Positions 34,500-43,365 of a DNA stretch of 64,000 nucleotides are shown piece by piece. Below the pieces are notes generated by a model. The model saw only the letters and a program-made list of their open reading frames with translations. It was not told the DNA's origin and searched no databases. This stretch comes from Lachnospiraceae bacterium. GTDB lineage: Bacteria > Bacillota > Clostridia > Lachnospirales > Lachnospiraceae. How positions within the stretch are numbered: position 1 is the stretch's first letter; each line of letters begins with the position of its first letter. Location of the stretch: positions 62,001-126,000 of the forward strand of contig JAGBBP010000036.1 of assembly GCA_017938405.1 (NCBI GenBank). Reading direction: 5' to 3'. The translations under genes were made by a program, and so were the position numbers.

Positions 34500-35531
34500 A
34501 TGAGTTTTACAAAAATCAGAGAAGTAATTTCCCCGGAAGTTTTAAAGGATTTGTATCCGCTTTCCAAGGAAGCAGTCGCTGTAAAAGAAGAACGCGATGA
34601 AGAAATGAAAAAGATTCTTACCGGAGAATCCGATAAGTTTATGGTTATCATAGGGCCGTGTTCCGCCGATAACGAAACTGCCGTTCTTGACTATATTCAT
34701 CGCCTTGCCAAGGTACAGGAAAAGGTAACGGACAAGTTGTTTTTAGTTCCGCGTATTTATACCAACAAGCCGCGCACTACCGGAGAAGGTTATAAAGGAA
34801 TTGCGCATCAGCCGAATCCGGAGCAGGCTCCGAATATGCAGGAAGGCTTAATTGCGGTTCGTAAGATGCATTTACACGCAATTGAGGAAACTCATCTTAC
34901 TCCGGCGGATGAAATGCTTTATCCGGAAAACTGGCCATATCTGGATGATATCCTCTCCTACGTTGCGGTAGGTGCCCGTTCCGTTGAGGACCAGCAGCAT
35001 CGTTTGGCCGTCAGCGGTATGGATATTCCGGCCGGCATGAAGAACCCGACCAGCGGTGATTTCTCCGTTATGTTAAATTCCGTAACCGCAGCACAGCACT
35101 CTCACTCCTTCCTGTTCCGTCAATGGGAAGTACAAACCACCGGTAACCCGTATGCACATTGCATTTTGCGCGGTGCGGTAAATAAGCATGGACAGAGTCA
35201 GCCGAACTATCATTATGAAGATTTGATGCGTTTGCTAACTATGTATGAGGAGCATCCGCACTTAAAGAATCCGGCGGTTATCGTGGATGCCAACCACAAC
35301 AATTCCAATAAAAAGTTCGCAGAACAGCCACGTATCGTATCCGAGATTTTACATAGCCGTAAAGTAAATCCGGATGTTGCAAAACTTGTAAAGGGTGTTA
35401 TGGTAGAAAGCTACATCGAAGAAGGTTGTCAGAAAATCGGCGAGCATATCTACGGCAAATCCATTACCGACCCGTGTTTGGGCTGGACCGATACCGAAGA
35501 ATTATTGTATCGTATTGCTGAACGCGTATAA
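34500..35531 (+). CDS. aroF: 3-Deoxy-7-phosphoheptulonate (DAHP) synthase, class I
   Basis: First enzyme of the shikimate pathway, joining phosphoenolpyruvate and erythrose-4-phosphate. It has the AroG-type (I-alpha) signatures VIIGPCSADN, PRTTGEGYKG, the GMDIPAGMKNPTSG loop, IVDANHNNSNKK and VKGVMVESYIEEG. The length of 343 residues fits. The ATG at 34500 has GGAAAGGA; the frame extends upstream over the promoter. It is a single gene with its own promoter and terminator, inserted between the nudix-xerD and pdp-scp clusters. No T-box or trp/tyr leader is visible in its ~75-base 5' region; allosteric control is likely but unreadable. Confidence 0.94.
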   Translation: MSFTKIREVISPEVLKDLYPLSKEAVAVKEERDEEMKKILTGESDKFMVIIGPCSADNETAVLDYIHRLAKVQEKVTDKLFLVPRIYTNKPRTTGEGYKGIAHQPNPEQAPNMQEGLIAVRKMHLHAIEETHLTPADEMLYPENWPYLDDILSYVAVGARSVEDQQHRLAVSGMDIPAGMKNPTSGDFSVMLNSVTAAQHSHSFLFRQWEVQTTGNPYAHCILRGAVNKHGQSQPNYHYEDLMRLLTMYEEHPHLKNPAVIVDANHNNSNKKFAEQPRIVSEILHSRKVNPDVAKLVKGVMVESYIEEGCQKIGEHIYGKSITDPCLGWTDTEELLYRIAERV

Positions 35532-35556
35532 GTGTCGAGTTTCTCCATTAAAAGTT

Positions 35557-35586
35557 AAGTCCCACAATGTTTGTGGGACTTTTTTA
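35557..35586. terminator. Terminator of the DAHP synthase gene (shared with xerD-like gene)
   Basis: AAGTCCCACA (35557-35566) and TGTGGGACTT (35572-35581) form a 10-bp stem with T residues after it on the plus strand; it overlaps the stop codon of the convergent xerD-like gene, which it may also terminate. Confidence 0.85.
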
Positions 35587-36465
35587 TGCCCTCGGATGGG
35601 CTTTTTTATACATTTCCGGTACGGATTGCGTCTGGCGCTCGAAGTTCATGGCGGCAGACAACCGTTTCGTTCCTAAAAGCTGATGCACACCCGCATAGGA
35701 GGCACCGTTGCTCATCAAATGGTTTATCATGGAATTTCGCAGAATCCGTGGTGTAATATTCGGAAGTCCTGCCTTCTTCGTATATTCGGTAATTCGCTTA
35801 AAAAAGCCCTGTCGTGTCATTGCTTCGCCGGATTTATTATAAAATAAAAGCTCCGGGTCCGACTCCGGCTTCTTTAACGCCTCTCTTCCCCGTTCCAAAT
35901 AGGCGGAAAGTGCCTCACAGGCCGGTTGCCCCAAAGGAAGCACACGGTTTTGATCTCCTTCACTTACCATTAACACCTTAAACTTTAATTGTATCTGGTC
36001 AAGCTTTAAGGTAAGCAGGGAATTTAAATGAATGCCGGTGGCATACAAAAGCTCCAGCATTGCCCGGTCCCGTAGCCCCTTCGGTGTATCGGTTTCCGGT
36101 GCGGCAAGTAATTGTTCCAACTCTCCTACAGAAATTATCTCCTGTTGCGGTTGTTCCGCTTTCGGCGCCTTGATGCGTTCCGACGGATCTTCAAGAAGAA
36201 TACCCTTTTTGGTCAAATAATCAAAAAAACTATGAATACTGGAAATCAGTCTCACAACGGAAGACGCCTTTAAGCCTTCCCTTTCCGCAGAAAGAATAAA
36301 AGAATTCAGGTGGGTTTCCGTCACCTGTTCTACAAACACAATTCCGTTGTTTCGAAAATAGGACACCATCCGCATCAAATCCGAACGATAGGCAAGCATG
36401 GTATTTTCGGAAACCTGCTTTTTCTCTTTTCGATATTCACAAAACTTTTCAATATAAGCTTCCAT
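35584..36465 (-). CDS. xerD: XerD-like tyrosine recombinase homologue lacking catalytic residues
   Basis: At 293 residues it has the full XerD length, with the N-terminal SAM-like domain (about 1-105), the catalytic-fold domain (about 110-293) and the XerD-like C-terminal HPRA. Yet aligned to E. coli XerD by eye, five of the six catalytic positions are changed: first Arg to His146, Lys to Gln172, His to Arg240, second His to Thr266 and the nucleophile Tyr to Phe275. Only Arg243 remains (TPRILRNS). It cannot be expected to cut DNA. The frame is intact and has a good AAGGAGG, so it appears to be a maintained protein, not debris. It follows proC and nudix as xerD does in other Firmicutes. Confidence 0.85.
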   Translation of the reverse strand: MEAYIEKFCEYRKEKKQVSENTMLAYRSDLMRMVSYFRNNGIVFVEQVTETHLNSFILSAEREGLKASSVVRLISSIHSFFDYLTKKGILLEDPSERIKAPKAEQPQQEIISVGELEQLLAAPETDTPKGLRDRAMLELLYATGIHLNSLLTLKLDQIQLKFKVLMVSEGDQNRVLPLGQPACEALSAYLERGREALKKPESDPELLFYNKSGEAMTRQGFFKRITEYTKKAGLPNITPRILRNSMINHLMSNGASYAGVHQLLGTKRLSAAMNFERQTQSVPEMYKKAHPRA

Positions 36466-36490
36466 ACATGCCTCCTTTCTGCGGTTCTTC

Positions 36491-37024
36491 TTAACGACGC
36501 TTTAACTCCTGATAGGCAAACAATCCCGCCACCGTCTTGGAATCGGAAATTTCTCCTCGCATAACCTTTTCAATCAACGCTTCCAAGGAATACCGTTCGA
36601 TGGTCACATACTCGTTTTCATCAAGTTCCAACTCTGCGTATCCGGTAACCTTACCATAAAACATATGAACCTTTTCATCGTTGTATGCCGGAGACGGCTG
36701 AATCATAAGAAGTGGCTTTGCTTCCTTGCACAGGGCTCCCGTCTCTTCCCGAAGCTCCCGTACCGCCGCAGACATCGGCTCTTCACCCGGGTTGATTCCC
36801 CCGGCAGGAAGCTCTAAAATCTCACCTTCCGCACCGGGACGCCACTGACGAATCATAATAATCCTTCCGTCGGCATCTTCCGCCACCATGGCCGCCGCAC
36901 CGTTGTGGTGAATAAAATCCCAATTGGCAAAATTTCCGTTGGCAAAGGCCATGGAATCGGTATACATGGAAATCCAGGCTCCTTTATATACTAAGGAACG
37001 GTCAATACGTTTGATTTTTTCCAT
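36491..37024 (-). CDS. NUDIX hydrolase (ADP-ribose pyrophosphatase-like)
   Basis: A 177-residue hydrolase of nucleoside diphosphate derivatives. The Nudix box is complete: G-INPGE-E-PMSAAVRELREETGA (GX5EX7REUXEEXGU), with the upstream ELPAGG typical of the ADP-ribose type. SD AAGGAG. It lies directly upstream of the xerD-like gene, as nudF does in Bacillus. Confidence 0.92.
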   Translation of the reverse strand: MEKIKRIDRSLVYKGAWISMYTDSMAFANGNFANWDFIHHNGAAAMVAEDADGRIIMIRQWRPGAEGEILELPAGGINPGEEPMSAAVRELREETGALCKEAKPLLMIQPSPAYNDEKVHMFYGKVTGYAELELDENEYVTIERYSLEALIEKVMRGEISDSKTVAGLFAYQELKRR

Positions 37025-37088
37025 TTTCTGCTCCTTTTATTCGGTATTATATGTACATGCAACTGCTCCGTAATCTTTCCTGCACGTC

Positions 37089-37886
37089 CTACTTCTGCAT
37101 GGACTTTACCTTATCAAAGGTTGCAATACAAGCCTCCATCACCGCACTGCGGAAACCGTTTTCCTCCAGTGCACGAATGCCAGCAATGGTAGTTCCGCCC
37201 GGGGTACAAACGTTATCTTTAAGCTTTCCCGGGTGTTCTCCGGTTTCCAGTACCATTTTTGCGGCACCAAGCACCGTCTGGGCCGTCATTTTATAGGCAG
37301 TATCTCTCGGAATACCACAACATACCGCCGCATCCGCCATTGCCTCAATAAACACATACACAAAGGCAGAGGAACTGCCGGATGCCGGAATGGCCGCATC
37401 CTGTAAATTCTCCGGAAGCACCACATACTTACCGAAGGAATCGAAAAATTCGCCAACAAGCTTCTTTTCTTCTGCGGTAAATGCAGAACCTTCGTCATAG
37501 GTCACCGCAGACATGCCTTCTCCTACCATGGCCGGAGTATTCGGCATCACACGTACCACCTTAATCTGCCCGCCCAGAGCCTCTTTTATGTAAGAAATTG
37601 TAATACCGGCAGCCACCGTGACCACGATTGCGCCGTCCTTTACCTTTCCCTTAATCTCGGAAAGCACCGTCTCGTACACATACGGTTTAATGACCAGCAC
37701 AACCATATCCGCCTGTGTCGCCAGCGCCGCATTACTTTCACAGTACACCGCACCTGCCGCCTTGCCTCTTTCCTTGTCCGACTCACTCATACAGGTGAAA
37801 AGAACGTTTTCTCCGCCTGCCACCTTCACTGCGCCCTTTAACATCGGGTAACCCATGTTGCCCGCTCCGATAATACCGATTTTCAT
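37089..37886 (-). CDS. proC: Pyrroline-5-carboxylate reductase
   Basis: Last step of proline synthesis, NAD(P)H-dependent reduction of pyrroline-5-carboxylate. The Rossmann motif GIIGAGNMGYPMLKG is at the N-terminus, with VVRVMPNTPAMVGEGM, PASGSSSAFVYVFIEA and the C-terminal VCTPGGTTIAGIRALEENGFR. The length of 265 residues is standard. The ribosome site is weak (ACAGGT). The proBA pair lies 19 kb away at 55.1-57.5 kb. Confidence 0.95.
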   Translation of the reverse strand: MKIGIIGAGNMGYPMLKGAVKVAGGENVLFTCMSESDKERGKAAGAVYCESNAALATQADMVVLVIKPYVYETVLSEIKGKVKDGAIVVTVAAGITISYIKEALGGQIKVVRVMPNTPAMVGEGMSAVTYDEGSAFTAEEKKLVGEFFDSFGKYVVLPENLQDAAIPASGSSSAFVYVFIEAMADAAVCCGIPRDTAYKMTAQTVLGAAKMVLETGEHPGKLKDNVCTPGGTTIAGIRALEENGFRSAVMEACIATFDKVKSMQK

Positions 37887-38059
37887 AGTTTTACCTGTAT
37901 CCTCTCACTTCCCATTAGAAGCCGGATACTTTTCCTTTCTATTTTGTAGTTACAGATATTTTGTTTTTCATTATCCTAATGTATTTTGGTTGACATAAAT
38001 GTCTAGAAAAATTGTAGCACATTAGCGTTATGAAGTCAATATTTCCCATATTCGGTAAA

Positions 38060-38106
38060 AAGACAAAAGAACTGCGCATTCGCAAGCGAAAATCATAAAT
38101 GCGCAG
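38060..38106 (-). terminator. Terminator of the M56/DUF6273 gene
   Basis: CTGCGCATT (38072-38080) and AATGCGCAG (38098-38106) make a 9-bp stem, followed on the minus strand by TTCTTTTGTCTTTT. Confidence 0.68.
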
Positions 38107-38127
38107 CCCTCTTTGTTACTTTTTTTG

Positions 38128-41100
38128 CTATTTGTTTTCTGTGTCTGCCAACAAGGACAAATCTACCCAGATTGCCGGACGAACCGATACATCCTCGGAG
38201 TAATTTTCTCTTTCGCCAAGCAGAACCTTTCCGCTCTTTGTTACTACATCCGCATACATGCCGGCGTTTCCCGTTGTGCGAAGCCACCATTCCGTGGTGA
38301 TACCAGCCCACTCCGAAGATTCGTCATTACTGTATAACCATGAAGAATAAGACCTATATGCCGTCGGGATCGTAATCCGGTCGACAGCAGTTGCAAAGTA
38401 CGGTGTTCCGTCCCAGGCTTTGCCGTTCAACACTTCCTCTGCGCTGAGAAGAAATACATAATCCTCCGTTGTATCAGACATAATCCCATCCCCGTTTTCA
38501 TTCTCGGTTTTTACAATCATCGCCCGTTCCTTTGCGGAAAATGCTTTCGCATAAAAGCTTTGCTGCAACCATTCCCGCGCAAAACTATTTTCCCATGTGA
38601 CATCCTCATAAGCCCGGTCATGGTACTCTCTTACATCCAAGCCGTATCTGCTGAGAAGAAGTACCTGTTCTCCTCTGCGGTCAAGCACAAGCCATTCCAG
38701 TTCTTCGTCGCCGTTTGACCGGTCAGAATCCTGTTCGTAGGAACCGAATACAACTGAGGTTCCCACGGATGCTTTTTCTAAATCAGCGTACGGCTTTACC
38801 GCCTGCTCCTGTAAACTCCATGTCACACCGCCGTCTTCGGATAAATAACAGCTTTGTAAGGAATTACCCTTTCCTTCAAAATAGCAAACCACATGGTCCT
38901 CTGTGGGCATTCTAATGGCGATGACATCCCCTCCTGCGGTCTGAAACTCTTCCGAAACCAAATACCAGCTGTTTCCGTTATCCATACTGCGATAAACCGT
39001 ATAATAGGTACGGTTTCCAACGTTTTTCTGCGGTACAAACGCCATTCCGATGCGGTTTCCGACGCTGATTTCCAGATTCTGTTTCGGAAGACTTATTTTC
39101 TTGCCCGCAACGGTAATGGTCTCCGTAAAATCCGGCTCGTGTACATAATGTAACACTGCACAATCCTTTATGCGCTCTGCCTGTTTTTCATCCATGGATG
39201 CAAGCGGTTTTATACTTCTTCCGTCAAATTCATCCAAAGCATAGAATACGCCTTCTTCCGGGAAAATAAGCGATGTATCTTTGGTATGATTATCCTCATA
39301 AAAGGTGGAATACAGGCCTTTTTGCTTGGTAAAGCTTGTCTCGTATACATAAGCATCGTTTATGATGACATACGCATAAGGAAACAGCTTCTTTTCCATA
39401 TCAAACTCGGAAATCCAAGCCTCCAGCTTTAACACATCCCTGTAGCCGTCTTTTTCTGTATAGCCGTGTTGATAAAGCACATCGGCAATACAAGCGATAC
39501 TTTCCTTATACTCCGCAAGATTTAACTCTGTATTCTTATGATATTCCGGCTTTTTCGGGACAGGTACCTTTACGGTATCCTTGCCAAGATACGTAATTTC
39601 CCCCTCCGATAAGAACCGGTTCATAGTTTCCTGTTCCATAGGTGTAATCGTAAGGGGAGCTTCCTCGTCCATATAAACGGTTGGGGTACACAAATACCAC
39701 CGACTTGTTCCGTTTTCATCCGTTTTCAAATATACCCGTTTCATTTTGGAATCGGTGGTGCCATATACTTCAAAGTTACACTTATATTTTGTCTGCGGAT
39801 ACTCGGACGGGTACAAATAGGCCTGATGGTTTAAATATTCCAAAAAGGCTTCCTTTATTTCCTTTTCGGAATACCGTTCGACATCCGTATCCTCCGCATT
39901 CCCCAGGTTGACCCAAATTGCAGGGCGTACACCGTTACCGTAATCCACCTGAAGATCTGCCGTCACACTAAGACTGCCGTCCGGATTGATCCCTGCCACT
40001 ACCGTGTACGGCTTTTTCACCGGATAGGGATTGTTATAGGCGTCGGACGGCCGGTATTCTGTCCGGGAGGAGGCCCGTAACCAATAGCCGTAATTCGTGA
40101 AAGAACCGGTCTCTCCGTTCCGGAAAAACAAAGATTCCGAACTTCTTGCAATACGCTCCGTATCTGTTTGAAAATATCCGCCAAATATATAAGTGGTGCT
40201 TTCCGGAGCCCTTTCCGAATATGAATACGCTCCCCATAGAACATCCTCGATTGCCGGCAAAAATACCTTATCCTCCGTATAATCATATTCCGTGGACGTA
40301 TTCCAAGGATTCCATACATTTTCCAAAAGCGTCGTTGCAACCTGTTGTTTTTCTTCGGCGTTGAATGCCGTATCGTAAAATGTCCCGTTCAACCATGTAC
40401 GCAATGCACAGGTTTCCCATGTTACATCTTCCTTACGGTCATGATAGGTCATATTTTCCAACACATATTTACTGAGAAGATAGGCTTTTCCGTCCTTTAC
40501 ATCAAGAACATACCACTCAATGGGCTCCGGTCCGTCCGTTTCATCGTTATTTTGTTCATAGGAACCGAACTGCACCACATATCCCGGCTTTGCCTCCGAC
40601 AGCGCCACCAAATCCCGGAAACGTCCGTTTCTTGTAACAGGCGCAGTCTCTTCCGTCTCCTCCGTATTCTCCGTCGAAATAATCTCATATTCGGCATCCG
40701 CAAGAGAAATCCGGATTGCGGGACGGATGGCGTTTCCACCATAGCTGTGATATACCTCATCAGACAATGTTCCGTCCGGGTTCACGCGACTAACATGATG
40801 GGCGCTTAAGCCGGGCGTACGCAACAACCACGGGCTGGAAACACCCGCTTCATTTTCCTCTTCCCATGCTCCCTGCGCCTTTGCATAGGCGGTAGCGGTA
40901 ATCTTTCGTACTTTCTTTCCGTTCTCGTACTCTTTGTAATATCCCAGAAAATCAGATAACTCTTCCTTACTCAGCAAATACACTTTATCTTCGGTAACCG
41001 TTCCTCCTCCGGAAACGTAATAACGTCCGCTCGAATGATTGTCCAATCTTGTGGAAACAATCTGTTTTTGTTCCCTTTCGTTAAATGCAGTCTGATAAAA

Positions 41101-42492
41101 GGTTTCGTTCAACCAGACGCGTAAGGAACACTCTTCCCATGTCACTCCCACAGAGCCGTCTTCATGAAACGGTTTCGCATCCAGTCCGTATTTGCTGAGA
41201 AGAGTTGCTTTCCCGTCAAATACATCCACCACCAGCCACTCAATGGGTTCCGCTCCGTTTTCGGTCACATTATCCTGTTCATACGTACCGAAGGTAATGA
41301 TATCTCCTGCCTGCGGTAACTTTTTCTTTTGCATCGGGTCTGTAAGAAAACATACCGCCAATACCGTACAAAGTAATACGGAGGTAAGTATAATCCAAAA
41401 TGCCGGTTTTTTATAGTGTAATACCGACGTTATTCTTCCCTTTACCCCATTCTCGCCGAAGGCTAACGGGCAGGCGGAAATCATTCGCTTCGGTACACTG
41501 CAATTAATTAACGCCGTGGAATAATTTTTCTTATGCTCCGCTCCCAACTCCTTCATCACTTTTTCATCACAGGCATATTCGATATCCTTGCACAAAAGGA
41601 TATATGCCACCCATAAAAGCGGATGAAACCAGTAAACGGAAAGTAATAAAAATCCCAACGGCTTCCAGAGGTGGTCAAAACGCTTCAAATGGGCCCTTTC
41701 ATGGGCAAGCACATATTCCTTGTCTTCCTCTGCAATATTCGACGGTAAATAGATTTTCGGACAAATCAAGCCTAAGATAAACGGACTGTCAATACCGTCG
41801 CAAATACGAACATTTTTCGCTTCCGGCGCAGATTCTTTTACCTTCCGGTAAACCCGCAGATAGCTAAATAATATATAAAACAGCATTCCTGCGGCTCCGA
41901 CAATCCATATAACGGCTAAAATTTCATAGACGGAAATTTTTTGCCCGGCTAGCGTTGTTTCATAGACCAAGGTATAGGTATTTGTAACACCGTCTTCCGT
42001 GATTTCCTTATACGTACCGTTTGCTTTTAGTTCCTCCATAATCTCATCCGGAAGCACGGTTTCCTCCGGGGCGATTCTTTGAATGAAATAATCTGCCTCT
42101 TCGGGATTCCCTGTTTCTGCAGGCCCCGAAACAACCGATACCACAATTTTCTCCGGCTGCTTTTTCAAACCGTTTATGTATCTTTGATATTCTTCCGCAA
42201 TTTGTTTTGCTTCCTCCGGATCTGTAATTACGGAATAGTTCGAGGAATCCACGCTATCCGCCCCGCCGGTAGATACTGCTTCCCAGTGCATCGGCTTCGT
42301 ATTCGGAATCAAACTGATTCTGCTTTCCAATACCACCGGGCAAACCAGACGTACCGCTACAATCGCCCACAAAATCGGAAATAACGCTTTCGGTGCCTTC
42401 TTTTGAAACAATACACGCACCAATAAAACGGCCGGAACAATTAAGCCTGCAGTAAAACTCATATTCAAAATCTTGATAAACACTGCTCCCAT
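38128..42492 (-). CDS. BlaR1-type M56 metallopeptidase fused to three DUF6273 domains
   Basis: A 1454-residue membrane protein, far longer than typical BlaR1 (about 600). Residues 1-385 are the M56 sensor-protease: several membrane spans and the zinc motif His264-Glu265-Arg-Ala-His268 (LAHERAHLKRFDH), with YACDEKVMKELG after it. Beyond a last span (about 365-385), three copies of a DUF6273-like domain follow, at about 395-615, 640-870 and 1230-1450, each starting FG(T/S)YEQ(D/N) and containing TWE(E/T/N)-type ...WLN-TFY--AF--E--Q blocks. A linker of about 350 residues between copies 2 and 3 has no recognised fold. It overlaps neither neighbour; blaI ends three bases upstream. It is probably the sensor that triggers release of the BlaI-like repressor, with extracellular domains in place of the beta-lactam sensor. 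Confidence 0.85.
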   Translation of the reverse strand: MGAVFIKILNMSFTAGLIVPAVLLVRVLFQKKAPKALFPILWAIVAVRLVCPVVLESRISLIPNTKPMHWEAVSTGGADSVDSSNYSVITDPEEAKQIAEEYQRYINGLKKQPEKIVVSVVSGPAETGNPEEADYFIQRIAPEETVLPDEIMEELKANGTYKEITEDGVTNTYTLVYETTLAGQKISVYEILAVIWIVGAAGMLFYILFSYLRVYRKVKESAPEAKNVRICDGIDSPFILGLICPKIYLPSNIAEEDKEYVLAHERAHLKRFDHLWKPLGFLLLSVYWFHPLLWVAYILLCKDIEYACDEKVMKELGAEHKKNYSTALINCSVPKRMISACPLAFGENGVKGRITSVLHYKKPAFWIILTSVLLCTVLAVCFLTDPMQKKKLPQAGDIITFGTYEQDNVTENGAEPIEWLVVDVFDGKATLLSKYGLDAKPFHEDGSVGVTWEECSLRVWLNETFYQTAFNEREQKQIVSTRLDNHSSGRYYVSGGGTVTEDKVYLLSKEELSDFLGYYKEYENGKKVRKITATAYAKAQGAWEEENEAGVSSPWLLRTPGLSAHHVSRVNPDGTLSDEVYHSYGGNAIRPAIRISLADAEYEIISTENTEETEETAPVTRNGRFRDLVALSEAKPGYVVQFGSYEQNNDETDGPEPIEWYVLDVKDGKAYLLSKYVLENMTYHDRKEDVTWETCALRTWLNGTFYDTAFNAEEKQQVATTLLENVWNPWNTSTEYDYTEDKVFLPAIEDVLWGAYSYSERAPESTTYIFGGYFQTDTERIARSSESLFFRNGETGSFTNYGYWLRASSRTEYRPSDAYNNPYPVKKPYTVVAGINPDGSLSVTADLQVDYGNGVRPAIWVNLGNAEDTDVERYSEKEIKEAFLEYLNHQAYLYPSEYPQTKYKCNFEVYGTTDSKMKRVYLKTDENGTSRWYLCTPTVYMDEEAPLTITPMEQETMNRFLSEGEITYLGKDTVKVPVPKKPEYHKNTELNLAEYKESIACIADVLYQHGYTEKDGYRDVLKLEAWISEFDMEKKLFPYAYVIINDAYVYETSFTKQKGLYSTFYEDNHTKDTSLIFPEEGVFYALDEFDGRSIKPLASMDEKQAERIKDCAVLHYVHEPDFTETITVAGKKISLPKQNLEISVGNRIGMAFVPQKNVGNRTYYTVYRSMDNGNSWYLVSEEFQTAGGDVIAIRMPTEDHVVCYFEGKGNSLQSCYLSEDGGVTWSLQEQAVKPYADLEKASVGTSVVFGSYEQDSDRSNGDEELEWLVLDRRGEQVLLLSRYGLDVREYHDRAYEDVTWENSFAREWLQQSFYAKAFSAKERAMIVKTENENGDGIMSDTTEDYVFLLSAEEVLNGKAWDGTPYFATAVDRITIPTAYRSYSSWLYSNDESSEWAGITTEWWLRTTGNAGMYADVVTKSGKVLLGERENYSEDVSVRPAIWVDLSLLADTENK

Positions 42493-42495
42493 AGT

Positions 42496-42861
42496 CTACT
42501 CCTCCTCATATTCCGCTACCATACGCCGCAGCTCGTCAACCTCCGCTTTCGATAACTTTCCCCGTCTTTTCGTAAAAGCCGCCAAAAAAGCCGGCAGAGA
42601 CCCTGCAAAGGTGTCCTGCACAAACTGTTCGCTCTGCATGGCAAAAAACTCGTCACGCTTGATTTTTGACGTCACAATACAGTTGTTGTTTTCAAAGATT
42701 CCTTTATCACAAAGGCGTTTTAACACCGTATATGTGGTAGACTTCTTCCAATCCAGCTTTTCCTCTGCCAGCCGCACCAGTTCCCTGGAATGTACCGGCT
42801 CCGATTCCCAAATCATATCGGCAAACCTTGATTCTACCTCGCCCATTTGTAATTCTGCCAT
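42496..42861 (-). CDS. blaI: BlaI/MecI/CopY-family repressor
   Basis: A 121-residue winged-helix repressor with the family start MGEVESRFADMIWESEPVHSRELV, KKSTTYTVLKRLCDKG (recognition helix), and a dimerisation tail. It should bind the 18-bp-arm palindrome upstream and be inactivated after signalling by the partner M56 peptidase. SD GGAGGG. It is the first gene of the pair blaI-M56. Confidence 0.93.
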   Translation of the reverse strand: MAELQMGEVESRFADMIWESEPVHSRELVRLAEEKLDWKKSTTYTVLKRLCDKGIFENNNCIVTSKIKRDEFFAMQSEQFVQDTFAGSLPAFLAAFTKRRGKLSKAEVDELRRMVAEYEEE

Positions 42862-42874
42862 AAATAACCCTCCT

Positions 42875-42922
42875 CACTCGACATGATGTAGATTGTAACT
42901 CCAGTCTACATCATGTGGAGTG
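42875..42922. promoter_or_regulatory. BlaI operator: long inverted repeat
   Basis: Arms CACTCGACATGATGTAGA (42875-42892) and TCTACATCATGTGGAGTG (42905-42922) pair with one mismatch around 12 bases; ACATGATGTAGA is perfect in both. They cover the -10 box and the start of transcription, and contain the TACA-N-TGT core seen in BlaI sites. Confidence 0.7.
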
Positions 42923-42932
42923 AGATTGTCAA
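42903..42932 (-). promoter_or_regulatory. blaI promoter
   Basis: Minus-strand TTGACA (42927-42932) and TAGACT (42903-42908), 18 bases apart, embedded in the operator. Confidence 0.65.
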
Positions 42933-42981
42933 GTAGTAATTCATCTTTTTCCTAATTATTTTTTACAACAAAAAGAGCTGT

Positions 42982-43359
42982 TTACTTCAACAGCTCATCT
43001 GTCAATCGCATAATTTCCGGTGCGATTTTTTCACGCTCCTTCTTCGTCACCTTCATATACACCGGATAGGCCAGGGATAACACTATCAATCCTACCATTC
43101 CGATGATAATCCCCGGTACAAACCACACATTTTGCCACACCAGCACACAGCACATTCCTACACCGAGAATCAAAGTGCCGATGACGCCCAACACAATCGA
43201 CAACATCGTTCCTTTCTTTACCGCACTCTCGTCCAACCGGCGCAAATACGCCATTTTATCTTCCTGCGGAGCTTCGTATTTACTACGAATCCGCTTAATT
43301 TCTTCCTGCTGTTTTGCGGAATAAGAATACTGAAATCCTTCCGTTTGTTTCTGTTCCAT
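42982..43359 (-). CDS. Small two-span membrane protein, paralogue of the 49.7-kb gene
   Basis: A 125-residue protein with an N-terminal charged helix (IRSKYEAP), a conserved LRRLDESAVKK segment and two membrane spans (about residues 50-75 and 80-103), ending EKIAPEIMRLTDELL. The protein at 49655-50020 shares IRS-Y, L-ELD--VK, two GxxIGxGMS-like spans, PG--IG--GL, YP-Y and EI--L-D-L in the same order. Function unknown; members are sometimes labelled dihydropteridine reductase, with no visible basis. It is the last gene of the two-component operon. The second ATG (43359) has better ribosome-site spacing. Confidence 0.75.
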   Translation of the reverse strand: MEQKQTEGFQYSYSAKQQEEIKRIRSKYEAPQEDKMAYLRRLDESAVKKGTMLSIVLGVIGTLILGVGMCCVLVWQNVWFVPGIIIGMVGLIVLSLAYPVYMKVTKKEREKIAPEIMRLTDELLK

Positions 43360-43365
43360 CCTCAT

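Noticed and set aside
40345-40809. Plus-strand open frame of 154 codons inside the large M56 gene.
   Set aside because: Antisense to a DUF6273 repeat region; composition is not protein-like.
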